A DNA stretch of 64,000 bases from Pseudoalteromonas arctica A 37-1-2 (GTDB taxonomy: Bacteria > Pseudomonadota > Gammaproteobacteria > Enterobacterales > Alteromonadaceae): NCBI RefSeq assembly GCF_000238395.3, contig NZ_CP011025.1, positions 2,852,001-2,916,000 of the forward strand, in the 5' to 3' direction. This document shows, in pieces, positions 28,348 to 36,414 of the stretch; position 1 is the stretch's first letter, and every line of letters begins with the position of its first letter. Under the pieces are notes generated by a model that did not search any database, was not told the origin of the DNA, and worked only from the letters and a program-made list of their open reading frames with translations. Both the position numbers and the translations under genes were made by a program.

Positions 28348-29780
28348 TAACACCGATCAGTTAAGGTATTTTTGATCGGTTGACCGATCTTTTGGTTGCT
28401 TCACAATACCCTTATCATCTTTTGATTATGAGGGTATTTTTATGCTTAGTCATTGGTTACTTGATACGGATATATTCGCCACTCCTGACTCTTTATCTAC
28501 ATTTCAGAAACATATCCCTCTTGAGTGGATTTCTAATGTGCTCGAGCAGACCGATAAAGCAAGTATTCGCAAACGTAAGTTACCTGCTGAGCTTGTCGTC
28601 TGGCTTATCATTGCAATGGGTCTTTTTCGCGACCGCTCTATTAGTGACGTTGTTGAGAAGTTAGATTTAACACTCACTGATACCCTGGGCGATACGGTTG
28701 CTCCAAGTGCTATTCCTCAAGCGAGACAGCGCCTGAGTAGCGACCCCCTCCAAGCCTTATTTCACCTATGTGCGGCCCATTGGACACAAGAAGAAGATGC
28801 TGATGATACGTGGTATGGACTCCGGTTATTTTCTGTCGATGGAACGCAATTTCGTGCACCTGATACACCTGCTCTTGCTGAGCACTTTCACTATATTAAG
28901 CACAGTAAAAACCGTCATACAGAATATCCTATTGTACGCCTATGCGCCTTAAGCTCCTTGCGTAGCCGGTTGATACACCACGTTGCCTTCGGGCCCAGTT
29001 ATCAAGGTGAGGTGAACTACGCAAAGCAGTTATTTAGTCATGTAAGTGATAACAGTCTAACTATTTTTGACCGATGTTATCTCAGCGCTGAGCTACTGAT
29101 TAATTGGCGTAAGCAACACCCACAGTCGCACTGGATGGTCCCGATTAAAAGCAACACGCAATACACCGTCATTGAATCTTACTCTGAGCATGACTTCAAA
29201 GTAGAAATGAGTGTATCTGCGCATGCCAGAAAACAAGACCCTTCGCTTCCTGAGTGCTGGCAGGCCAGACTGGTTCTTTATCCTGAGCCAATGGGGCCTG
29301 GAAAAATAAAAGGTCTGCTGTGCTCTTTGGATGATAAACAGGCTTTTGGTGCGCAGGCCATTCTTGATGTCTATTTCGAGCGCTGGGAAATTGAAAATAG
29401 CTATGGAGAAATAAAACACCAGATGCTTGAGGATAGTATTCTTTTGCGTAGTCAGACTATGGATGGAGTCAATCAAGAGCTATGGGGTATATTGCTAGCC
29501 TACAATTTAATTCGAGTAGAGATAAGTCGAATAGCCAAAGAGGCTAAAGTCTCCCCGCTGAGAATTAGTTTTGTCATGGCTTTGCGGGATATACAGGATG
29601 AAATACTCTGGTGTGCCATCGCTTCGCCAGGTTCAATTCCAAAGAAATTAAGGGCAATGCGAGAACGAGTGAAACGTTATATTCTTCCAGAAAAAAGAAA
29701 ACGGCCCAAAAGTAGGACCGTTCGAATTTCAAAAACTCGGTACACCATTAAGTCAAAGCATGCTTAACTGAATGGTGTTA
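28348..29780 (+). mobile_element. IS4-group insertion sequence, apparently intact
   Basis: 1433 bp, close to the length of IS4. Ends TAACACCGATCAGTT and AACTGAATGGTGTTA are inverted repeats of each other with two mismatches. It is flanked by the 10-bp duplication GCTAATTAGC (28338-28347 and 29781-29790). The left end also resembles the IS4 end (CCGATCAGTTAAG). It carries one full-length transposase gene. Inserted into the loop of an intrinsic terminator downstream of the MFS gene. Confidence 0.92.
28442..29767 (+). CDS. IS4 family transposase
   Basis: 441 residues, full length for the IS4 group. N-terminal RKRKLPAELVVWLIIAMGLF matches the IS4 N-terminal domain. DDE residues: Asp in FSVDGTQFRAPD, Asp in TIFDRCYLS, and Glu in the Y-(2)-R-(3)-E-(6)-K signature YFERWEIENSYGEIK. 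No frameshift or internal stop, so it may be active. Basic C-terminus (about 405-441) as in other members. The strand matches the flanking MFS gene. Confidence 0.95.
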   Translation: MLSHWLLDTDIFATPDSLSTFQKHIPLEWISNVLEQTDKASIRKRKLPAELVVWLIIAMGLFRDRSISDVVEKLDLTLTDTLGDTVAPSAIPQARQRLSSDPLQALFHLCAAHWTQEEDADDTWYGLRLFSVDGTQFRAPDTPALAEHFHYIKHSKNRHTEYPIVRLCALSSLRSRLIHHVAFGPSYQGEVNYAKQLFSHVSDNSLTIFDRCYLSAELLINWRKQHPQSHWMVPIKSNTQYTVIESYSEHDFKVEMSVSAHARKQDPSLPECWQARLVLYPEPMGPGKIKGLLCSLDDKQAFGAQAILDVYFERWEIENSYGEIKHQMLEDSILLRSQTMDGVNQELWGILLAYNLIRVEISRIAKEAKVSPLRISFVMALRDIQDEILWCAIASPGSIPKKLRAMRERVKRYILPEKRKRPKSRTVRISKTRYTIKSKHA

Positions 29781-29800
29781 GCTAATTAGCGGCTCTTTTA
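29781..29800 (+). terminator. Right half of the split terminator, including the right target duplication
   Basis: GCTAATTAGC (29781-29790) followed by GGCTCTTTT. On its own AGCCGCT is lacking upstream, so the full stem no longer forms here. Confidence 0.7.
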
Positions 29801-29815
29801 TTTTTAATTTACCTA

Positions 29816-30079
29816 GGGCCTGTTGACCTTTCAGGATTAAAATTTGTTCAATCTAGGGGCGATTTAATCGCGGCGTGAGGTTTGTAACCTAGTGGGCTAA
29901 GTAAAAACCGAGCAACAAAGAGTAAATTGCCCCTAGAAAGAACCCAAAGGGCAGCGCATGTTTGGCATTTATGCTGCGTTATCGCCTACTTACGGGGAAT
30001 AACCACACTACATAGGCTCTGCCTTGCCTAAATACCAAACAGTCTGCTGCAAATTTAACCTCGAAAGATAAACAGGCCT
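29816..30079 (-). repeat. MITE-like interspersed repeat, copy 2 (inverted)
   Basis: Reverse-complement version of the element at 7569-7812, about 264 bp, with ends GGGCCTGTTGACCTTTC and GAAAGATAAACAGGCC. Conserved inner blocks include GGTATTTAGGCAA and the CCGCGATTAAATC region. It contains about 20 bp missing from copy 1. It lies 16 bp after the right terminator half and ends 7 bp before the alcohol dehydrogenase stop. Confidence 0.75.
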
Positions 30080-30086
30080 TAGTAAA

Positions 30087-31133
30087 TTAAGCGTTTAACG
30101 ATGCCATATCAATAACAAAGCGGTATCGTACGTCTGACTTTTCCATACGCTCGTATGCCGTGTTAATTTCGTCAATGTTGATCATTTCGCACTCAGGTAG
30201 CACGTTATTTTCACCACAAAAGTCGAGCATTTGTTGCGTCTGTGCAATACCACCAATAAGTGAGCCTGCAATACGACGGCGACCCATTAATAATGGCACC
30301 GTGCTTAGCTCATCTACAGGACCAACTTGGCCTACAATAACTAAAGTACAATCTACATCAAGTAGTGGTGTGTAAATAGATAAATCATGTTTTACAGGTA
30401 CCGTATCTATAATGACGTCAAAGGCAGATTGCGAGTCTTTCATTTCGTCATCATTAGATGACACTAAGTAGTGCTGAGCACCCAATTTAACCGCATCATC
30501 TTTTTTAGACTCACTACGGCCAATTACCGTAACGCTTGCGCCCATTGCAACTGCATTTTTAACGGCCATATGGCCAAGTCCGCCTAGACCAACAACACCA
30601 ACACGGCTACCTTTTTTTACGCCCCATTTATGAAGTGGCGAGTAAGTAGTAATACCTGCACAAAGTAGCGGTGCTACGCGAGAAAGGTCTAAATTTTCTG
30701 GTACGGAAAGTACGAATTCTTCGCGTACAACAACATGTTTAGAATACCCACCTTGGGTCATTTCACCACTAATGCGGTCTTTGCCTGCGTAAGTACCAAT
30801 CATACCTTCGCGGCAAAATTGCTCTTCATCGTTATCACATTGATCGCAGCTTTGGCACGAATCAACCATACAACCAACAGCAACCGTGTCGCCTTGCTTG
30901 TATTTTTTAACGTCGCTACCTACCGACATAACTTTACCAACAATTTCATGCCCAGGTACTAATGGGTAGTCACTGCCACCCCAATCATTTCGTACGGCGT
31001 GTAAATCTGAATGGCACACACCACAGTATAAAATTTCAATTTCTACATCGTTATTTCGTAAATCGCGGCGCTCAAAAGAAAATTCTGTCAATTCAGAACC
31101 TTGGCTTTTTGCTGCATATCCTACTGTTTTCAT
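30087..31133 (-). CDS. Zinc-dependent NADP alcohol dehydrogenase / aldehyde reductase, YahK-like
   Basis: 348 residues, medium-chain dehydrogenase of the cinnamyl-alcohol-dehydrogenase group. Catalytic zinc ligands lie in CGVCHSDLH and GHEIVG, and structural zinc ligands in CQSCDQCDNDEEQFC. The Rossmann motif is GLGGLGHMAVK, and FDVIIDTV and AGSLIGG match YahK along the whole length. Reduces aldehydes or oxidises primary alcohols. Cytoplasmic. It has no visible own terminator; the MITE-like repeat begins 7 bp past its stop. Confidence 0.9.
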   Translation of the reverse strand: MKTVGYAAKSQGSELTEFSFERRDLRNNDVEIEILYCGVCHSDLHAVRNDWGGSDYPLVPGHEIVGKVMSVGSDVKKYKQGDTVAVGCMVDSCQSCDQCDNDEEQFCREGMIGTYAGKDRISGEMTQGGYSKHVVVREEFVLSVPENLDLSRVAPLLCAGITTYSPLHKWGVKKGSRVGVVGLGGLGHMAVKNAVAMGASVTVIGRSESKKDDAVKLGAQHYLVSSNDDEMKDSQSAFDVIIDTVPVKHDLSIYTPLLDVDCTLVIVGQVGPVDELSTVPLLMGRRRIAGSLIGGIAQTQQMLDFCGENNVLPECEMINIDEINTAYERMEKSDVRYRFVIDMASLNA

Positions 31134-31224
31134 AATAACTCCATAGTGGTTAAAAATTTAAATCATCAACAGCATAGTACATAGTCTGTGAATAGAACCT
31201 GACAATATAAAATAGGCACAAAAA

Positions 31225-31247
31225 AAGCCCAAACAGTGTTTGGGCTT
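31225..31247 (-). terminator. Terminator of the DUF1499 gene
   Basis: AAGCCCAAAC / GTTTGGGCTT with a 3-nt loop and an A-run on the left, giving a T-run on the minus strand. Confidence 0.9.
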
Positions 31248-31276
31248 AATCGTTAGGACTAGGGAGCTAAATTTAA

Positions 31277-31990
31277 TTATTTTGCAAGTAAGCTGTTTAA
31301 TTCATTTATAATTGAATGAATGCGCTCTGCATTTTTTCCTAAATCACTACGCCCTACTCGCGACTTACTACGAATATCAACAAAACGTTGGCTGCCTTCA
31401 TCTTTAATACGAATTACCACATCGTCTTTAAAACCAAACCACGTTGTTGTATCGGTAGCTTCCACAATACCTGTAGCCGTATTTGCACTTACCAATGCAA
31501 AGCCAAGATTTTTAACTGCTTGTTCGCTTGCTGTCATTAAATCGGCTTTAGATTGTGCAAAGCTTAAAGTTACCAGCTCAGGGTATGCTTTGCGTTGCTG
31601 TACTGCCGTTTCTTCACCCGCGTATTCTACTGGGTTAGATGCATTTGCACGCAGTGGTGCAATTGCTACAAATTTTGGTGGATTAACTAAATCAGTTGAA
31701 ATGTCATGAATTGCCGGTACGCCTTCAGCCTTGTTCATCATATTAAGTGGCATAGCAATGGCCACAACCGAAAATACAAGTGCAATAACACCACTGCTTA
31801 GCGTTAACGTTTTACGCATAAATAACGCTTGTACTATAAGTAGCACCAATGCAGCGCCACCAGCATAAACGCCAAATTTAAACCCCGTAAACGCAACACC
31901 TAATTCTACAATACCAAATTTATACAAAGGCCCTGGCAGTATGACGAGTAAAAAAGCGATTAAACTAACTAAGCTCACTAAAACTTTCAT
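31277..31990 (-). CDS. DUF1499 domain membrane protein
   Basis: About 237 residues from the ATG at 31990 (AGGA about 9 nt upstream); the frame continues to 32041 without an RBS. Three hydrophobic helices (about 3-20, 30-50, 60-80) are followed by a soluble DUF1499 domain (about 110-235) with TTTWFGFKDDVVIRI and DIRSKSRVGRSDLGKNAERI, the conserved end of that family. Function unknown. A terminator follows. Confidence 0.8.
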   Translation of the reverse strand: MKVLVSLVSLIAFLLVILPGPLYKFGIVELGVAFTGFKFGVYAGGAALVLLIVQALFMRKTLTLSSGVIALVFSVVAIAMPLNMMNKAEGVPAIHDISTDLVNPPKFVAIAPLRANASNPVEYAGEETAVQQRKAYPELVTLSFAQSKADLMTASEQAVKNLGFALVSANTATGIVEATDTTTWFGFKDDVVIRIKDEGSQRFVDIRSKSRVGRSDLGKNAERIHSIINELNSLLAK

Positions 31991-32098
31991 TTTATGATTC
32001 CTATATTGTGTGTGATTTTTATTATTAAAACAGATAAGCACTATTAACCAGTAGCTTATACTACTAACAAGTGCTTTTAGATTACTATTAGCGACTAA

Positions 32099-33439
32099 TT
32101 ACACAAAAAAGTCCAATGTTGTGTGATCAAAGTTACTCAAGTTTGGAAAAATATCAACAAGCTCAGAGCTTGGCACACCAAACCACTGAGCCAATGTGGC
32201 AAAGTACTGCTCATTTGCAACACTTGGAATTAAGCGCCCGCCACCGGTATCTTGTGGGCCATCCAAATGTTGAGTTAGTAGCTCGCCATATATATTGCCT
32301 CCTTTTACTGCGCCGCCCATTACTATTTGGTTTCCTGCCCAACCATGGTCAGTGCCATCGCCATTTGAGGTCAACGTGCGACCAAAATCAGACATAGTAA
32401 ACGCAGTCACTTTATCTGCCATATCAAGCTCTTTCATCGCGCTATCAAATTCACTTAACCCTTGAGCTAACGTATTTAATAAAGCAGGGTGCGTTGTTAA
32501 TTGGTTATCGTGCGTATCATACCCCCCCATAGAAACAAAAAACACTTGGCGCTGAGTGCTCAATTTTGCCTGTACGCTAATTGTTTTAGCTACTGCTGCA
32601 AATTGCTCACTAAGGCTATTATCGCTAAATGGGGTAATAAGTGCAGGCGCGCTTTCTAACGCGCTGTTCATTGCTTGAGTGTTATTTATCGCACTTGTTA
32701 AGCCATTGGCATAAGCTGTACTTAACGGATGGCTCGTATTGCCTAGTAAGCGGTTCATAATAGAAGTTACGTGCTCGCTACGAGGTTGATACCCTCCAAA
32801 CGCGTTAATACTACTAATGCCACTTTTGTTAAGCGCAAATGCATTACTAGCACTTCCCGTTTGCCATAAATTAGTACCGTCGAGTGATACATTAGCTGCA
32901 AACTCATCTTGTAGCTCTAAACGTTCTAAAAGTCGTGCGCCCCACCCGCTATTAAGTGATTGTTTTTCTCGACCATACATCCATGCAGCTTGCTGATCGT
33001 TATGCGAGAACAAATGCTTAGGCAAACCTATTGTTTTATTTTTATAGTCACTCAATGTTGTGGGAGCGAGTAAAGTACCGACCCCACCTATAAATGCTAA
33101 ATTTTGAGATTCAAACACATTTTGTATAGGTTCAAGTGAAGGATGAATACCGACTCCACCGGCAAACTGGCTTTTAATACTTAACTCAAGTGGGCTCTCT
33201 ACCGCGAGGTTCTGCCTACTTTGCTCGTAAACACTACGTTGCTCGCCTTCAAGCGGAACTAGCATATTTAACGAATCATTCCCTCCGTATAAATACACAC
33301 ACACTAATGCTTTGTAATCACCTAGCTCAACTGCATTAGTCGCTCCAGTTAATGCTTGTAATTGCAGGCTCGTTAACGCGGCAGCCGATACACTGCCTTT
33401 TACACATAACGACAAAAACTCTCTTCTATTAATGCTCAT
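32099..33439 (-). CDS. DUF1501 family protein (alkaline-phosphatase-fold), Tat-type signal
   Basis: 446 residues. The N-terminus NRREFLSLC is a twin-arginine signal. VCVYLYGGNDSLNMLVPL opens the DUF1501 domain, and FTMSDFGRTLTSNGDGTDHGWAG is its conserved C-terminal block with likely metal-binding Asp/His; MGGYDTHDNQ is another. It is 9 bp behind the DUF1800 gene and forms an operon with it; the two families are usual partners in marine bacteria. Substrate and role unknown. Confidence 0.85.
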   Translation of the reverse strand: MSINRREFLSLCVKGSVSAAALTSLQLQALTGATNAVELGDYKALVCVYLYGGNDSLNMLVPLEGEQRSVYEQSRQNLAVESPLELSIKSQFAGGVGIHPSLEPIQNVFESQNLAFIGGVGTLLAPTTLSDYKNKTIGLPKHLFSHNDQQAAWMYGREKQSLNSGWGARLLERLELQDEFAANVSLDGTNLWQTGSASNAFALNKSGISSINAFGGYQPRSEHVTSIMNRLLGNTSHPLSTAYANGLTSAINNTQAMNSALESAPALITPFSDNSLSEQFAAVAKTISVQAKLSTQRQVFFVSMGGYDTHDNQLTTHPALLNTLAQGLSEFDSAMKELDMADKVTAFTMSDFGRTLTSNGDGTDHGWAGNQIVMGGAVKGGNIYGELLTQHLDGPQDTGGGRLIPSVANEQYFATLAQWFGVPSSELVDIFPNLSNFDHTTLDFFV

Positions 33440-33448
33440 TATGCGCTC

Positions 33449-35356
33449 CTAATACTGCACGTTAAATTCAGGTGAAATAGCAATCATATATAATAAATAC
33501 GAAACCCGTTCACGGTATTGCTCTTCATTAAAATAGGCATCTAAATCAAGTAACGCTTGGCGCGTGTCACTGCTCATTGCGCCTGCAAAATATAACGTGT
33601 TGTACTGAGCTAATAGCGCGCTAACACCGTTTTTCTCTAAAACATTCATGTCGTCTTGAACATAAATATAAATACTATTTGAATTTAAATCGCTGCGCGC
33701 TTCTGCGGTACTCCATACTAAACTTGCATAAAGCGCGTTCATGGTACCAATCAGTGTTGCGTCGTTTGCTATTTGTAATTCTGGCGCAACAATACCTTCA
33801 TTTCGCAAAGCTGCGGTTTGATAATCAGGCCTAAAAAAGTTAAATACCGAAGCCGACTGCATGGGTCCTTGTCCGTAGCTATTTATTAAATTCCATGTTT
33901 TATAATAACCCGCTGGCGATTTAGCATCGAGATTTCGCCAAAACTGTACAGTTTTTAAAATAGGCTCTTTAATTTTACCTTGGTAATTAAGCACTGAGCC
34001 AAAATGCCGCGCTTCATCATCTAAATAAATAGCCTTTACTACCGCCGCTAAATCGCCGCGTACACCAGCGCCGTTATCAATAAATACATTAGCTACTCGC
34101 TCAACATATTGGGGGGTTGGGTTTGAGGTAATTAATCGCTGAATAAGCTGTTTGCTAATAAACGGCGCAACATTTTGATGATTAAATAAATTATCGAGCG
34201 CTATTTGCAATGACTCTTCTGCTGCATAACCTTGTGGTATAACCTCACCGTTTAGTAAGGTTTTTTGTTTACTAGAATGGTACTCGTCAAATGCTTCCAT
34301 TGGCTTAATATAATCACGACTTTTACGCTTAAATGTTTCACTATCGGCAAACGTCCAACCAGTAAATACGCGTGCAAAACCCTCTATTTCTACCTGTCCG
34401 TAAGTGGCAATGGTATTACCTTGTGCATCAAGCTTGGCGCTGCCATCTAGATTTAGTTCTTCAAGGCCAATAGTAAATAACTGCATTACTTCACGTGCGT
34501 AATTTTCGTCTGGGCGAATATTAAGTGTATCGTCTGCTTTTTCGTTACCCAAATGGCTTAAATAAGTTCCCATAATAGGCGAAAGCGTGACATCTTCGAG
34601 TAAGTCACGATAATTACCAAAGGCATGCTTTAGTAATAAATCGTAATAAGTGATCATGCCCTCAGGTTGGCCTCTTAAGGCACTGTTTTCATCCGACACC
34701 ACTAATATTTCACTTAACGCAAACGCAACACGTTGACGAAGTTGATCGTCACTTTGCATTACTGCTTTCCACCATGCGTCAATGCGGCTTATGTATTTAA
34801 AGTCGTCATCGTCATTTTGCTTTACTAAATAATTACGGTGATAATTAATAGGTAGCGCTATTTGTTTATCAAGCCATTGCTGCTCGCTTAGCCCTTGTGC
34901 GTTTTGTATTTCACTAAGCTTAGGCCCCATTGTTGCTTGGTGTAGTAACCGTGCGGCGCTAATCTCATCCATATTATTGCGCGCTATAAAGCTCAGCGTT
35001 TTTACACTGCTTGCTCCTTCATTGTCGGTTGCTGTGACCGAAAAAGCGTAATTAACAGGCTTATAACTTTGCGCATTTAGCAGTGTTACTGAGGTGGTTA
35101 CTGCCTCTAAAGGCCCGCTAATTAGTTCAGGCCCTTGCGTTTGTTGCCATACAACCGATGTAATAGTGCCGTCTTTATCACTGGCTGTTGCTGTTAGCTC
35201 AATTGTTTGGCCCTTACTTAATTCACTAGGAAAATCAGCGACTGACAAAATGGGGATTTTATTTCCGTTAACGGTTGGCGTATCATCTGAGCCTGAACCA
35301 CCGCAAGCGCTTAGTATAAAAACCGAGCTTGCGATCAGAGCAAATTTATAATGCAT
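33449..35356 (-). CDS. DUF1800 family lipoprotein with Ig/PKD-like domain
   Basis: 635 residues. Lipoprotein signal ending LSAC (about residue 18), a Gly/Ser/Asp-rich linker, a PKD/Ig-like domain (about 30-125; TATDNEGASSVKT) and a DUF1800 domain (about 135-630). The DUF1800 part contains RLLHQATMGP, VDAWW-like IDAWWKAV, NENYAREVMQLFTIG and QSASVFNFFRPDY. Predicted to be an anchored periplasmic or surface protein working with the DUF1501 product. Activity unknown. ATG at 35356; divergent from a small gene. Confidence 0.85.
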   Translation of the reverse strand: MHYKFALIASSVFILSACGGSGSDDTPTVNGNKIPILSVADFPSELSKGQTIELTATASDKDGTITSVVWQQTQGPELISGPLEAVTTSVTLLNAQSYKPVNYAFSVTATDNEGASSVKTLSFIARNNMDEISAARLLHQATMGPKLSEIQNAQGLSEQQWLDKQIALPINYHRNYLVKQNDDDDFKYISRIDAWWKAVMQSDDQLRQRVAFALSEILVVSDENSALRGQPEGMITYYDLLLKHAFGNYRDLLEDVTLSPIMGTYLSHLGNEKADDTLNIRPDENYAREVMQLFTIGLEELNLDGSAKLDAQGNTIATYGQVEIEGFARVFTGWTFADSETFKRKSRDYIKPMEAFDEYHSSKQKTLLNGEVIPQGYAAEESLQIALDNLFNHQNVAPFISKQLIQRLITSNPTPQYVERVANVFIDNGAGVRGDLAAVVKAIYLDDEARHFGSVLNYQGKIKEPILKTVQFWRNLDAKSPAGYYKTWNLINSYGQGPMQSASVFNFFRPDYQTAALRNEGIVAPELQIANDATLIGTMNALYASLVWSTAEARSDLNSNSIYIYVQDDMNVLEKNGVSALLAQYNTLYFAGAMSSDTRQALLDLDAYFNEEQYRERVSYLLYMIAISPEFNVQY

Positions 35357-35526
35357 GTAAAGTCGTCATCATTTGTTAATTAAAGTACGTTAGTGTGTAC
35401 CGAGTTTGATGCATTTATTGAAACACAAAATTTACAATTTAACTCTTTATTTTTTGTAACCGAATCATGAACGCCCCATTAATAATGCACTAGCTGCAGG
35501 GGTAAACAGCCAGAGCTTTATTATTT

Positions 35527-35742
35527 ATGAAAACAGAAATTCGCTATTGTTTTGAATCTTCACAAGTTGCTAACCGGTTTTTACACGAGCTGAAAGACTG
35601 GCCGGTTAACGATGTAAAAACACGACTTTTTAATGGCGGCGATAGTGTAAAAGTGACATACGAATACGACGAAAGTGGTTTTGATTACACCTCAGCCGAG
35701 CTCGACGACCTAGCAGAAAAGCATGGCGGAAAAGAAGTTTAA
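35527..35742 (+). CDS. Small hypothetical protein
   Basis: 71 residues, acidic, no signal peptide or membrane helix. The composition and alternating pattern (IRYCFESSQVANRFLHELKD, VKVTYEYDE) look like a small alpha/beta fold. No family recognised. It has good coding character and stands alone between a divergent DUF1800 gene and a convergent NTF2-like gene. Confidence 0.6.
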   Translation: MKTEIRYCFESSQVANRFLHELKDWPVNDVKTRLFNGGDSVKVTYEYDESGFDYTSAELDDLAEKHGGKEV

Positions 35743-35854
35743 ATCCAATAATAACAAGGTATGGAGCCATTTTTCTTGGCGAACGCACTAAACATCAATA
35801 TTGATAATGCGATCAGTAAATGTTTCATAAATATATCTTTATTGGCTTTATTAG

Positions 35855-36322
35855 TTATTCGTGGTACTTGCGGATCATCGCCACTTTGCCGTTTTCAATT
35901 TCGATTACTTCCATCATTACTGATGTATATTCTATTGGTTGCTGATTTTGCGGATGAATACCTTTCACATCGTTTTTATAACGAATAGCAAAGCCTGTAT
36001 CGTTAAACACAAATGTATTAAGCAGTGTGCTTTCAAACAACGTGTGCGCACCTAAGTAAAAGCTCATGCCTTTGCGCATTTGTTTTTTACCATCAGGAGT
36101 ACGTGAGTCATCGGATTGATACGGAATATGCTGATTACCAATATCATCAGTTAACAATGCAAGATAAGCCTCAAGCTCTTTAGTTCCTGCGTTAGGGGCT
36201 TGTGTGGCAGTCATTGTTTTATAGTACTGCTGCGCAAACGCATTTAAGTCGAGTGGCTTTTCAGCATACGCCGAAAAAGCAGTTACTAAGGCCAAGCCTA
36301 ACGTTAAAAGTAGCTTCATCAC
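35855..36322 (-). CDS. Secreted NTF2-like (SnoaL-type) protein
   Basis: 155 residues with a signal peptide (about 1-20, LTLGLALVTAFSAYA). The rest fits the cone-shaped NTF2 fold: an N-terminal helix (AFAQQYYKTMT), ALLTDDIGNQHIPY, then strands ending VMMEVIEIENGKVAMIRKYHE. Such proteins bind small ligands or act as isomerases; here the substrate is unknown. Two ATGs in tandem (36322 and 36319). Confidence 0.75.
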   Translation of the reverse strand: MMKLLLTLGLALVTAFSAYAEKPLDLNAFAQQYYKTMTATQAPNAGTKELEAYLALLTDDIGNQHIPYQSDDSRTPDGKKQMRKGMSFYLGAHTLFESTLLNTFVFNDTGFAIRYKNDVKGIHPQNQQPIEYTSVMMEVIEIENGKVAMIRKYHE

Positions 36323-36414
36323 TTACTTCCCTGTAGTTAAAAATATTGATTCATTTATAGGAACACTATATTAATATGTTCAACAATAAAACAAATAACT
36401 TTAAGTAACTAACA

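Noticed and set aside
28380..28664. 94-residue plus-strand frame inside the IS left end
   Set aside because: It overlaps the full-length transposase in another frame and resembles nothing.
35761..35988. 75-residue plus-strand frame
   Set aside because: Mostly antisense to the NTF2-like gene; no RBS or recognisable product.
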